Source: Actinomycetes bacterium
Lineage (GTDB): Bacteria > Actinomycetota > Acidimicrobiia > Acidimicrobiales > Bog-793
Assembly (NCBI GenBank): GCA_021796535.1
Contig: JAKABW010000001.1
Span: forward strand, 62,001 to 126,000
DNA: 64,000 nucleotides
Direction of reading: 5' to 3'
Part shown: positions 9,348 through 18,427 of the stretch, in pieces
How positions within the stretch are numbered: position 1 is the stretch's first letter
Layout: each line of letters begins with the position of its first letter
The notes under the pieces: model-generated
The model's input: the letters and a program-made list of their open reading frames with translations, nothing else
Told to the model about the DNA's origin: nothing
Databases searched by the model: none
Program-made: the position numbers and the translations under genes

Positions 9348-10811
9348 TTAAATAAGTACTCCTTCGCCAATTTGCTCTGAACTTTTTTTAAAACCTAAGT
9401 GCTTTAAAGCCAATTTGGAAGCTTTCAATCCGCTCAAAACGGCACTTTCCATTGTGATGGGCCAGCCCGTGTCGGTCCAGGCCCCGGCTAAAAATAAGTT
9501 TTGATATCCGGTGACGGCCGATGGCCTCAGGGCATTTGTTTCGGCCGTTACTTTCATGGTGGCTTTTACCTCTCTGGAAACAACGGCATCCGTAAGTTTG
9601 GCACTTTTAGCCTTGGGAAACAGTTTTTCCACTTCGCTCTGATATAAATCAATGAGATCTTTGGAGGGCCAACCCACATGGCTGTCTGCCGCAGAAACCG
9701 ATACCGCCAGACACTGTCCCGTTTTGGGGTTGAGGCCGGAAGAAGAGGTGGTGTCAAAAACAAACTGCGCCGGGGAATTGACGGCGGCGGCTATTTCGAA
9801 GGGCATTACCTTTGTATCGAATACCAAATGAATATTGATGATGGGGGAATACTGCAATTTTTGAAGCGAATCTATGTTAACCTCGGTGTCTTTTGGCAAC
9901 AGTTCCGCTGCGTCCATATGGTCGGTGGCCACAATCACGGCGTCTGCTCTAATATCCGATCCGTCGGCACTGACACCAAAAACGGTTTTTGCCGGGTAGT
10001 CTGGGTGAGAGCGGGACGGGTCCCCGGGATTTTTTTCTGACGTGCTTTCTGTATTTCCGATTATGCCCATTACTCTGGCCCGTTTGATAATGGTTGCCCC
10101 GGAATGCGACAGAAGTTCCAGTGCCGGTTTGGAGTGCAAGTCATTCAATGGGACAAGAGACCATCCTATGTCGCCGGCCCCTTTTTCGGTAAGGAGTGTT
10201 TTGAATACTTTGGCGGCCACAGCCAGTGAGACCTCTTCTGCTCTGACGTTGGTCGTGGCCAGATTGATGATTTCCCAAAAGTTGGCAATGGCGGCATCGC
10301 TTTGCTTATGCCGCCTTAAAAATTCGGCGAGTGTCTGCTTGTCCAATTTTTTGTCATTCAGATCCATCCTCATCAGGGGCAGTGCCCCAAAAACCAGTTT
10401 TGCTTTGTCGGCTGCCGTGATATGGGAATATTTAAGCACGGAGTCAGCCAGATGCAAAGGGGCTTTAAGATCTCTTCTTCTCAGAAAAGATATTTTGCCC
10501 GAGACGGCGGCATCCAGAACGGGCAAGTTTAATTTGCCGCGCAACGGAGCCAAATGTGAAGCTCCGATTCTGTCCAAAAACCATTGGTAGCCTGTGCAGC
10601 AAGCCAGGTAGACGTGTTGCCCGCTATCAAAAAATAGACTATTACGGTCGAATGACCATGTGGCTCCGCCAAAACGCGGTCTTTTTTCCATGACGGTGAC
10701 CCTTGCTCCGGCATCAATGGAACTGATGGCCGCCGACAAACCGGCCAGACCTCCGCCGATAACGACAATATGGGGCTTTTGGGCATCGGAGTTGCGATTG
10801 TAAGAGGTCAT
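9348..10811 (-). CDS. hpnE: Squalene-associated FAD-dependent desaturase/oxidoreductase HpnE
   Basis: FAD-binding VVIGGGLAGLSAAISSIDAGARVTVMEKRPRFGGATWSF; C-terminal LFLAGAWTDTGWPITMESAVLSG; hopanoid operon context. Confidence 0.93.
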   Translation of the reverse strand: MTSYNRNSDAQKPHIVVIGGGLAGLSAAISSIDAGARVTVMEKRPRFGGATWSFDRNSLFFDSGQHVYLACCTGYQWFLDRIGASHLAPLRGKLNLPVLDAAVSGKISFLRRRDLKAPLHLADSVLKYSHITAADKAKLVFGALPLMRMDLNDKKLDKQTLAEFLRRHKQSDAAIANFWEIINLATTNVRAEEVSLAVAAKVFKTLLTEKGAGDIGWSLVPLNDLHSKPALELLSHSGATIIKRARVMGIIGNTESTSEKNPGDPSRSHPDYPAKTVFGVSADGSDIRADAVIVATDHMDAAELLPKDTEVNIDSLQKLQYSPIINIHLVFDTKVMPFEIAAAVNSPAQFVFDTTSSSGLNPKTGQCLAVSVSAADSHVGWPSKDLIDLYQSEVEKLFPKAKSAKLTDAVVSREVKATMKVTAETNALRPSAVTGYQNLFLAGAWTDTGWPITMESAVLSGLKASKLALKHLGFKKSSEQIGEGVLI

Positions 10812-10812
10812 G

Positions 10813-11676
10813 TTATGGCCTCACCCCCATCAGACTTTTGGCGGCAACCAATACTTTTTCCGAAGTACTGAGCGAAGTGCGCTTTGCGAAAACGGAAAGA
10901 GGATCTCTGTCAATTTTGTTTAATATTTTCAGATAAATGCCGGCCATTGAGCGTACGCACGCACCGGATCTGAAGTCCAGATGATCGAGCAACAAAAACC
11001 CGACGGCGTAATACTCTCTGGCCCTGTTGACCTCAAATCTTACCAGTTCGGCCAATTTGTCAAGCGGGCCCGTCACATCGCTTTTGATGCCGAATCGGTC
11101 CAAGTCCTCTTTCGGGATGTAGATGCGGTTCATTTGATCGCGGTCTTCTACGATATCGCGCAATATATTGGTCAGTTGGAGGGCAATTCCCAAAGTGTTG
11201 GCCAGTTCAAAAGCTTTTTCGCTCGGGTTGGGCGAAAATACGGCCAGCGATAACCGGCCCACGGAACCCGCAACATACTGGCAGTACTTGCTGAGTTCGG
11301 CAATGGTGTCATACTCTGTTTTGTTGCAATCCTGCTCACAGCCTGCGATGATTTCCGTAAGGGCTCCGGTCGGTATGCTAAATTTTTTGACGGCATCGTT
11401 CAGCGCCAACAGCACTAAGTCATCTTGGGAGACAGAGTCGTTTTCGATGGTCTCTACTTGTGACCTGAGAGACTTTAATTGAATAAGTTTATTTTCGTTG
11501 GACTCTTTGCTGTCTCCCACGTCATCCACGCGCCTTGCAAAAGCATATAAGGCCGACATCGCATTGCGCTTATCGGGTGTGAGCAGGCGGATACCGTAGT
11601 AAAAGTTTCTCGCCTGTTCCCTCGTATTGGTTTCGCAGTATTGGTATGCGTTTGCCAAGTCTGTCATCTCAGCCAC
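10813..11676 (-). CDS. hpnD: Presqualene diphosphate synthase HpnD
   Basis: Squalene/phytoene synthase motifs YAFARRVDDVGD and LQLTNILRDIVEDRDQMNRIYIPKEDL. Confidence 0.92.
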   Translation of the reverse strand: MAEMTDLANAYQYCETNTREQARNFYYGIRLLTPDKRNAMSALYAFARRVDDVGDSKESNENKLIQLKSLRSQVETIENDSVSQDDLVLLALNDAVKKFSIPTGALTEIIAGCEQDCNKTEYDTIAELSKYCQYVAGSVGRLSLAVFSPNPSEKAFELANTLGIALQLTNILRDIVEDRDQMNRIYIPKEDLDRFGIKSDVTGPLDKLAELVRFEVNRAREYYAVGFLLLDHLDFRSGACVRSMAGIYLKILNKIDRDPLSVFAKRTSLSTSEKVLVAAKSLMGVRP

Positions 11677-12845
11677 CTAGCTATGGACGATTTTGGGCGA
11701 AATTCCAATTGTGAGGTATAATTTTTTTCGGCTCCACCCGTATCCGGTGTTTTGGGCAAATAGCTTTTGAAAAGCACCTTAATACTGCAGATGGCTATGG
11801 CCGCTTTTGAGGCCTTCACTTCGCTATTTATTACGTCGTAATTGTGCTTTTCGACAGCGTTCAATTGCGCCAAACCTCCGCCTATGAATCCGGCTACTGC
11901 AACTTTGGCAAAAAAGCCCGGCAACAGCCTTACCAGAGGAGAACCCTCCAGTATCAATGAGCGTGCCCGGCCGCATTCAAAAGACAAGAGTCTTTTTAAT
12001 TCATTTTTTATGGCAGGCGAAGTATTTTTTTTGTAACCGAGATTGAAAAGTTTTGCAGATGAACCGCTGGTCTTGGCTTGACCGGCCAACATCTCTTCTG
12101 CGACACGGAAGTTTTTTAAATCTTCTTGTGGCATATATACGCGCCCAGCCGAATAATCTTCCGCTATATCCTGTATGTGCTCTACAATCTGGAGGGCCGT
12201 GCATACCTTGTCGGAATATTCCGCGGTTTTGTCGTTGTGGGCCCCAAATACGGACAAAACCAGTCTGCCTACAGGATCGGCGGAAAGTTTGCAGTAGCCA
12301 CACAGCTCCTCGAAAGTAGCGTATCTTGATATTTGCTGGTCCTGGATGTTGGCTTTGATCAGATTAAAAAGATTCTCTTCGTCGGCGTTCGTTTTTTTCA
12401 GCGTGCGGACGGCATCGTCAATGATCTTATTACTTCCCTTACCCTCAAGCGACTGCTTTACCGCTGCTTCGGCTTGATGAAGATTTTCCAAGCGGTCTCC
12501 GTCGGATAAATCCCCCAGGTCGTCGATGTAGCGGCAGTATTTGTAGACGCTAATGAGGTGCTCTCTGATACTTTCCGGCAATATTTTTATGGCAACATTA
12601 AAATTTTCTTTTCCGGCTTTTAGCGTGAACAAGTCTTCGCCTGCACGACTCTCTGCTTCATTTTGGCTTTCTCCGGAAGTACTTTGGCCAAATTGCCGCA
12701 ATTGCTGACCCCGACCCGCCATTTCGGTTTTTTGCTGCCGAGAGAAAAGTAAGTCTTTTGCGCGCAAAAGCAATTGCCGTGACAAGGCGGGCGGCATGTT
12801 TTCGTTGCTGGTGTTATAGGCAATTTTATATGGCACTTTAGTCAA
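11664..12845 (-). CDS. hpnC: Squalene synthase HpnC (hydroxysqualene synthase type), TTG start, N-terminally extended
   Basis: Motifs YRYIDDLGDLSDG and VEHIQDIAEDYSAGRVYMPQEDL; TTG start overlaps the dxs stop. Confidence 0.9.
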   Translation of the reverse strand: MTKVPYKIAYNTSNENMPPALSRQLLLRAKDLLFSRQQKTEMAGRGQQLRQFGQSTSGESQNEAESRAGEDLFTLKAGKENFNVAIKILPESIREHLISVYKYCRYIDDLGDLSDGDRLENLHQAEAAVKQSLEGKGSNKIIDDAVRTLKKTNADEENLFNLIKANIQDQQISRYATFEELCGYCKLSADPVGRLVLSVFGAHNDKTAEYSDKVCTALQIVEHIQDIAEDYSAGRVYMPQEDLKNFRVAEEMLAGQAKTSGSSAKLFNLGYKKNTSPAIKNELKRLLSFECGRARSLILEGSPLVRLLPGFFAKVAVAGFIGGGLAQLNAVEKHNYDVINSEVKASKAAIAICSIKVLFKSYLPKTPDTGGAEKNYTSQLEFRPKSSIARWLR

Positions 12846-14980
12846 GCCTTTATATAAGAATCCTTAAACGGGTACTCTTTGTTGTCTTCGGAAATATCGC
12901 TGTCTGTAAATAATTTGTTTGTTTTTTCCCATAGCAAAGCCGTCGACGCCGCTATGCCTTCACCGTTGAGTCCCAGGTTTGCCAAAATGTTGTCTGGTTT
13001 ATCGTGGGATATATAAGCCGTGGGGATGCCGAGGTTTACGCAAAGCGGGACCTTTCTTTCGTCGTCCAACGCTTTTTCGTTGATCAGCCTCGATAAATAG
13101 TCACCCGCTCCGCCGTGTATAAATCCGTCTTCGGCGGTTATGACCAGCCGAGCCCGTGAGGCTTTCTCTATCATGGCCGGGTCGGCCGGCCTGATAACTC
13201 TGGCGTCAAAAACAGTAGGCCGCAAATCCGATTCGGCCAAAATATTGCCTGCGTCAAAAACAGCCGATGTCATTTTACCTATACCGATCAGAACCACATC
13301 CCCGTCTCCGTATTCCAAGCATCTGCTTTCCAGGCCGTTTGTTTTCACGCTTTCAAAGGAGACAAGGGAGGGTGTTTTTGGCCATCTGATGAGTGACGGA
13401 GTGCTTAAGCCGAGGGCTGCCGTGAGCATAGGTTTAATTTCTGCCGGCTCGCTTGGGGCAAAAATAGTCAGATTGGGTATGGAAAGACCCAAAACCATGT
13501 CCAGCAGTCCATGGTGGCTGGGTCCGTCGTCGCCGGTTATTCCCGCCCGGTCGGCACAGATGACGACAGGCAAGTTATGCAGTCCGACGTCCAAGTTTTC
13601 CTGGTCGAAGCAGCGTGACAGGAAAGTCGAGTATATACAGACGATCGGGCGAAGACCGGCCATTGCCATACCCGCCGCGGCGGTCATGGCATGCTGCTCC
13701 GCAATTCCCACATCGATGACGCGATTTGGATATTTGGTTTGGAGAGGCAGCAAACCGGTCGGACCGGGCATTGCTGCGGTAATCGCCACGATTTTATCAG
13801 ACTTTTCGGATATTTCGAGAAGTGTCTGCGAAAATGCCTCTGTATAACTGGTGGAAGGCGGAACCGGTTTGGCGTTCAACGCCCCCGAGTCGGTTGCCGA
13901 CCCCGGTGCCCCAAGGGCATGGGAAGAGGCTACTTTTAAGTCGTGCAGACACTGTATGTCGTCCTGTTCGGCGGGGGCATACCCCTTGCCTTTTTTGGTG
14001 AGTATATGCAGCACCATCGGTCCGTTCCACGCGGCGGCCTTCCTGAGGGCCTGTTCCAGCGCTCCTATGTCGTGCCCGTCTATGGGTCCGGCATAACGGA
14101 TCCCCAGTGCTTCAAAGAAGACATGCGGCTCGACGGCTTCTCTTAAAGCTGTGGTCAAAGCCCTGATAGTGGATTCGGCTACGTGACCCATCAAGGGCAG
14201 GTCCTCAAGGATTTTTGTGATTCTGTTTTTGATTGTGGAGAATGAAGGATTCAGCCTCAGTTGTGTGAGCGACTCCGAAAGTTTGGATACCGTGGGGGCA
14301 TAGCTGCGCCCGTTGTCATTCAGTACTATCAGCACGTTGGAATTGCTGTGACCCAAGTTGTTCAGCGCTTCGTAGGCCATGCCGCCGGTCAGGGCGCCGT
14401 CCCCTATGAAAGCCACAATTTTACCCTTTTCTTTTTGCGGGTTATTCTTGAGTCCTATGGCAAGACCGTGGGAATAACTGAGCGCAGTGGAGGCGTGCGA
14501 ATTTTCGATAAAGTCATGCTCGGATTCTTTTCTGTTCGGGTATCCTGACAAGCCGTTTACTTGGCGTAAGCAGTCAAAAGAATCCCTTCTTCCGGTAATA
14601 ATTTTATGTACGTATCCTTGGTGGCCGGTATCAAAAAGCAAGATATCTTTCGGCGAATTGAATACTCTGTGCAAAGCTATAGTGGCTTCGACTACCCCCA
14701 GATTAGACCCCAGATGGCCGCCGGTTTGACTGATTTTTTCGACGATAAATTCGCGAATTTCTTCCGCCAGCCGGTTGCACTGTGTCAAAGTGAGCTGTTT
14801 GAGCTCCAGCGGAGAGTTAATTTTATATAGCAATTGGTACTTTACAGAGGCTTTATCGGTTTCGGGTTCTTTGGGGGAGGCAAAAGACTTGGCTGGGGAA
14901 GAATGGTTGCCGTCGGTCGAGTCGGGAGCGTTGCCCGAGTAAGTCACTTTGAACCGACTTTTATCCACTTCAAAACCCAT
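12842..14980 (-). CDS. dxs: 1-deoxy-D-xylulose-5-phosphate synthase
   Basis: TPP enzyme motifs: GHQGYVHKIITGR, AFIGDGALTGGMAYEALNNLG, RVIDVGIAEQHAMTAAAGMA. Confidence 0.97.
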   Translation of the reverse strand: MGFEVDKSRFKVTYSGNAPDSTDGNHSSPAKSFASPKEPETDKASVKYQLLYKINSPLELKQLTLTQCNRLAEEIREFIVEKISQTGGHLGSNLGVVEATIALHRVFNSPKDILLFDTGHQGYVHKIITGRRDSFDCLRQVNGLSGYPNRKESEHDFIENSHASTALSYSHGLAIGLKNNPQKEKGKIVAFIGDGALTGGMAYEALNNLGHSNSNVLIVLNDNGRSYAPTVSKLSESLTQLRLNPSFSTIKNRITKILEDLPLMGHVAESTIRALTTALREAVEPHVFFEALGIRYAGPIDGHDIGALEQALRKAAAWNGPMVLHILTKKGKGYAPAEQDDIQCLHDLKVASSHALGAPGSATDSGALNAKPVPPSTSYTEAFSQTLLEISEKSDKIVAITAAMPGPTGLLPLQTKYPNRVIDVGIAEQHAMTAAAGMAMAGLRPIVCIYSTFLSRCFDQENLDVGLHNLPVVICADRAGITGDDGPSHHGLLDMVLGLSIPNLTIFAPSEPAEIKPMLTAALGLSTPSLIRWPKTPSLVSFESVKTNGLESRCLEYGDGDVVLIGIGKMTSAVFDAGNILAESDLRPTVFDARVIRPADPAMIEKASRARLVITAEDGFIHGGAGDYLSRLINEKALDDERKVPLCVNLGIPTAYISHDKPDNILANLGLNGEGIAASTALLWEKTNKLFTDSDISEDNKEYPFKDSYIKA

Positions 14981-15028
14981 ATCGCGTACTCCAGTCTTGT
15001 TGTCCGCTGCTACTCATGCCTAACTTAT

Positions 15029-15076
15029 TATTGTACATAGTTTGATGACTTGAAAGTCATCAAACTATGTACAATA
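15029..15076. repeat. Perfect 22-bp inverted repeat with 4-nt loop (TATTGTACATAGTTTGATGACT-TGAA-AGTCATCAAACTATGTACAATA)
   Basis: Arms 15029-15050 and 15055-15076 are exact reverse complements; lies between the dxs start and the 3' end of the MerR-TetR gene. Confidence 0.95.
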
Positions 15077-15100
15077 TTTTTACAGAATCATAACCTTCGG

Positions 15101-15967
15101 TCAATCGGTCTTTTCGTAGATGGCCGTAAAGACAGCCGAAAGGAATATTTTTCTTTGTTCAGCGTAATAATCCGGTACAACTTCTTGGATCAGGGATACG
15201 AGAACAGGTTTGAATAAGAGCTTTCGCCTCATGCTGAGCGAGAGAAGATCTAAAATTATTTGCATATAGGGTACTGACGCAAAAGTCAGCTCCAAAATAA
15301 AAGAGGACAAAAGGGCGTCGTCCGGAGCACCGTCTTTTGCCGCAAAGATGTTCGTCTGCAGCAAACCGGTGTCTTCAATCCGCTGTTTTCCGTCCGTGAG
15401 ATTTTGCTGTGGTAAAGACTGCCGCAACTTTGCTTTAAGGTCGTCTTTTACGACTGTCACGACGGCGATAAAAAAATCTTCTTTGGAGGTAAAATAGTTA
15501 TAAAAGGTACCTTTGGCAACCTCGGCTTTGCGACAAATATCGTCTATGGTCAGGTCATCAAAGCCGATTTGTTCTGCCTGTTCCAATCCAGCCTGGATTA
15601 AACGCTGCTTTAGTGTGTCAGATCCGGATCTGGTGTCAGAAAAGTCTAAAACCGTTTTCCACATTTCCGGGCGAAACGTTCCCTTGTCTTTCCGGCCGTG
15701 TAAGTCGGGGAGAAGTTCGGAGATCAATCTCCTGATGGATTCGATCGGCAACTGTTTTCTTTCGCGGAGCAAACGGACCAATAAAACAGCTTCGACGTGT
15801 CTTTCGTCGTATAAAAACCTGTTGGGTGCTGTCTTGATGGGTGACGGCAGCAAACCCTCCAGCAAGTAGTAGCGGATGGTGGCGGCACTGGTACCCGTGC
15901 GTTCCACCAATTCCGCCATGGAGAATTCCTCGCTATTTGAATGGGTTAGGGAATTTCGCAATGTCAT
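15101..15967 (-). CDS. Hybrid transcriptional regulator: N-terminal MerR-type HTH plus C-terminal TetR-type HTH
   Basis: MerR-like FSMAELVERTGTSAATIRYYLLEGLLPSPIKTAPNRFLYDERHVEAVLLVRLL; TetR-like QRLIQAGLEQAEQIGFDDLTIDDICRKAEVAKGTFYNYFTSKEDFF. Confidence 0.88.
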   Translation of the reverse strand: MTLRNSLTHSNSEEFSMAELVERTGTSAATIRYYLLEGLLPSPIKTAPNRFLYDERHVEAVLLVRLLRERKQLPIESIRRLISELLPDLHGRKDKGTFRPEMWKTVLDFSDTRSGSDTLKQRLIQAGLEQAEQIGFDDLTIDDICRKAEVAKGTFYNYFTSKEDFFIAVVTVVKDDLKAKLRQSLPQQNLTDGKQRIEDTGLLQTNIFAAKDGAPDDALLSSFILELTFASVPYMQIILDLLSLSMRRKLLFKPVLVSLIQEVVPDYYAEQRKIFLSAVFTAIYEKTD

Positions 15968-15976
15968 AGTGATGCT

Positions 15977-16816
15977 TTGGGGGTAATGTTAAAAATTATG
16001 AACAGGGTCACAATCATATCTGATTCTAGCACATGTTTACCTGCCCACTTGGTTCGGGATTTTGCCATAACTATTCTGCCGATTAATGCAAAATTGGATG
16101 ATGTGGCTTATAACGATACCGACTTTGCCGATCAAAGTTTGCTTGACGAATACGCGGAACAGCTGGAACTGTCGGGAGCCAATCACCCTTTTGTAACCGA
16201 ATATTTATCGGCTATCGAATTATCCGACACTGAGAGTGCCGTTATCGTGACTCCGGCTTATGAGTTTGCGGCCATGCACCGCAATGCCACGCTTGCCGCT
16301 TCTTTGTCCGAGAAAGAGGCCTTTGTTATAGACTCCAGAACCGCCGCAGCCGGACAGGCTCTGGTGGTTTTGCAGGGGGCAAAAGCTGCCACGGCAGGGG
16401 CAAGTGCCAGAGATACTTTGGACGTTATCAACGAAGCTTCCAGGGATGTAATTTTAGTGGCCGCTCTTGGTGATATGGAACATATCGCCAGGGCCTCGGT
16501 GTTGCCTCCCGATGGGCTGATATCTCCTTCGGATGGCTACAGGAGTATTTTTTCTATGAAGGACGGTAAAATACAGTCGTTGGGGGAAGCCCGATCGGCG
16601 GAAGAAGCTTTGCGCATAATAAGGGATGTTTTCTATGAAACCTCTCAAGGCATCGCCGAACAGGTGGTCATTTTCCATGCCGGAGCCCGTGAATTGGCCG
16701 ATAAGCTCAGTTCAATGTATGAAAAAGTCGACTTCATAACAGGCTTTAGCATAGCCATGCAAGTACACACCGGTCCCGGCGTGATCGGAGCCGCGTGGTT
16801 GCCAAAAGTTTATTAA
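15977..16816 (+). CDS. DegV family (fatty acid-binding) protein
   Basis: ISDSSTCLPAHLV N-terminus and DegV-like overall layout. Confidence 0.85.
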   Translation: MGVMLKIMNRVTIISDSSTCLPAHLVRDFAITILPINAKLDDVAYNDTDFADQSLLDEYAEQLELSGANHPFVTEYLSAIELSDTESAVIVTPAYEFAAMHRNATLAASLSEKEAFVIDSRTAAAGQALVVLQGAKAATAGASARDTLDVINEASRDVILVAALGDMEHIARASVLPPDGLISPSDGYRSIFSMKDGKIQSLGEARSAEEALRIIRDVFYETSQGIAEQVVIFHAGARELADKLSSMYEKVDFITGFSIAMQVHTGPGVIGAAWLPKVY

Positions 16817-16964
16817 AACTTAGATATCGGCAGGCCGTGAAGGGGAACGGTGAGCGGGAGTAAAAATATGGTGGCGGTTGCTATTTGAGATATAAAGATG
16901 AAAAGAAATTAAGATTATTAGGCTACTATAGGTTTGTAATAACATTTTCCAATTATATTTTGTC

Positions 16965-17684
16965 ATGGAGTTTTTTAAGGAGGCAAGTACCGCTGTGGCG
17001 ATAAAAAACGCCGGTACTCAGGGATCGGGTAATGCCGGAAGTAAGGGAAGGTTAAAAAAAGGCAAAGATTTCGAACTAGCCGTTACAGCCGAAATTCCCC
17101 AGGTTAATCCCCAAGAAATGTACTCACTTCAGCTTCCTTTGTCACCGGGAGCCCGCAAACATCAAAAGCGTAAACCGGCTCCTTTCGCTCTAAGGGCATT
17201 GGTGTGGATTTTTGTATTTTTTCTGCTTTTGGGGATGGGCGGTATTTGGGCCGAACACGTTCATCCGAGCTGGTTTGTGTCGCTGCGCGATGCCGTATCA
17301 AGCGGCGGGAGCGGTTCCAAAAGCCATTCGACCGGAACCGGCAAGAGCAACACCGGGCAGCAGAAAAAAATAGCGTACGGTACCGTAGTCTATGGCAATA
17401 ACAAAGAAACGATTGCCGTTCCGCTGTCGGGATATGACATTAACATACTTGTGGATAAGCCGTGCTGGGTAAAAATATACTCTCCGGCCAATTCGTCAAA
17501 TATTTTATTTGAGCAGGTTTTGCCCGCTTCTCAGGGGGTAAAGACGTTACAAATTACCGGCAGTTCAAGGGTTACTTTTGGAGCCGTTCCCGTTTCGTTC
17601 TCAATAACAAGCGGCAAAACTACGGTTTTCCAATTAAAAAGTCCCAAAATACTGCCTTTTCAATATGTTTTCTCAACCAAGTAA
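16965..17684 (+). CDS. Single-pass membrane protein with RodZ C-terminal-like (DUF4115-like) domain
   Basis: Basic N-terminus, one TM (ALVWIFVFFLLLGMGGIWA), linker, then a domain resembling the RodZ periplasmic domain (NILVDKPCWVKIYSPANSS...GAVPVSFSITSGK). Confidence 0.6.
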   Translation: MEFFKEASTAVAIKNAGTQGSGNAGSKGRLKKGKDFELAVTAEIPQVNPQEMYSLQLPLSPGARKHQKRKPAPFALRALVWIFVFFLLLGMGGIWAEHVHPSWFVSLRDAVSSGGSGSKSHSTGTGKSNTGQQKKIAYGTVVYGNNKETIAVPLSGYDINILVDKPCWVKIYSPANSSNILFEQVLPASQGVKTLQITGSSRVTFGAVPVSFSITSGKTTVFQLKSPKILPFQYVFSTK

Positions 17685-17693
17685 GGTATATAA

Positions 17694-18401
17694 ATGCAAG
17701 AAAAAACCGCTAATATCCTCAGGCAGGAACGCTTTTGGGGAACAAGAGCCAGATCGTGGGACCATGGCGCTGAGAATAACCCGGGATTGGTAAAAGTCGT
17801 AGACAAGGTAATTTCTTCTTCCAAGCTGGAGGAAGACTCTACGGTACTTGATTTGGGATGCGGTTCGGGGCAGCTTGCAATTAAAATTGCCCCGTTTGTC
17901 GGTAAAGTCATCGCTGTTGACATCAGCCAAAATATGATCAACCTCCTAAAAGAAAATGCAGCTTCAAAAGGCATAGACAACATTGAGACGGTGGTAGTGC
18001 CGATCGAGCATCTTGTCCTGCCGGAAGGTTCCGTTGATTTGGTGGTATCCAATTATGCTTTGCATCATTTGAAGGATAACGATAAAGCCATGATCGTACA
18101 AAAGTCTTTTTTATGGCTCAAGGCAGGCGGGCAGATCACGATAGGTGACATGATGTTTGGAAGAGGCAAAGATCCGCGAGACAGACAGATCATAGGTTCC
18201 AAGTTGGCTTTGATGCTGAAGCGCGGACCGGGAGGTTGGTGGCGGATCTGTAAAAATGCCTTTAGATATCTGTTTCGCTTGCACGAACGCCCCGTCTCCG
18301 CTGTTGCTTGGCAGTCTATGTTGCAAAAGGCCGGATTTTCCGGCATTGATGCGTCGGAAGTGGTAAATGAGGCTGCCGTGGTTTTGGGATTTAAGGAATA
18401 A
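17694..18401 (+). CDS. Class I SAM-dependent methyltransferase
   Basis: Motif I VLDLGCGSGQLAIKIAPFVGKVIAVDIS; motif VDLVVSNYALHHL. Confidence 0.92.
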   Translation: MQEKTANILRQERFWGTRARSWDHGAENNPGLVKVVDKVISSSKLEEDSTVLDLGCGSGQLAIKIAPFVGKVIAVDISQNMINLLKENAASKGIDNIETVVVPIEHLVLPEGSVDLVVSNYALHHLKDNDKAMIVQKSFLWLKAGGQITIGDMMFGRGKDPRDRQIIGSKLALMLKRGPGGWWRICKNAFRYLFRLHERPVSAVAWQSMLQKAGFSGIDASEVVNEAAVVLGFKE

Positions 18402-18427
18402 TAATTATCGATAGGAAGCAGTTTATA

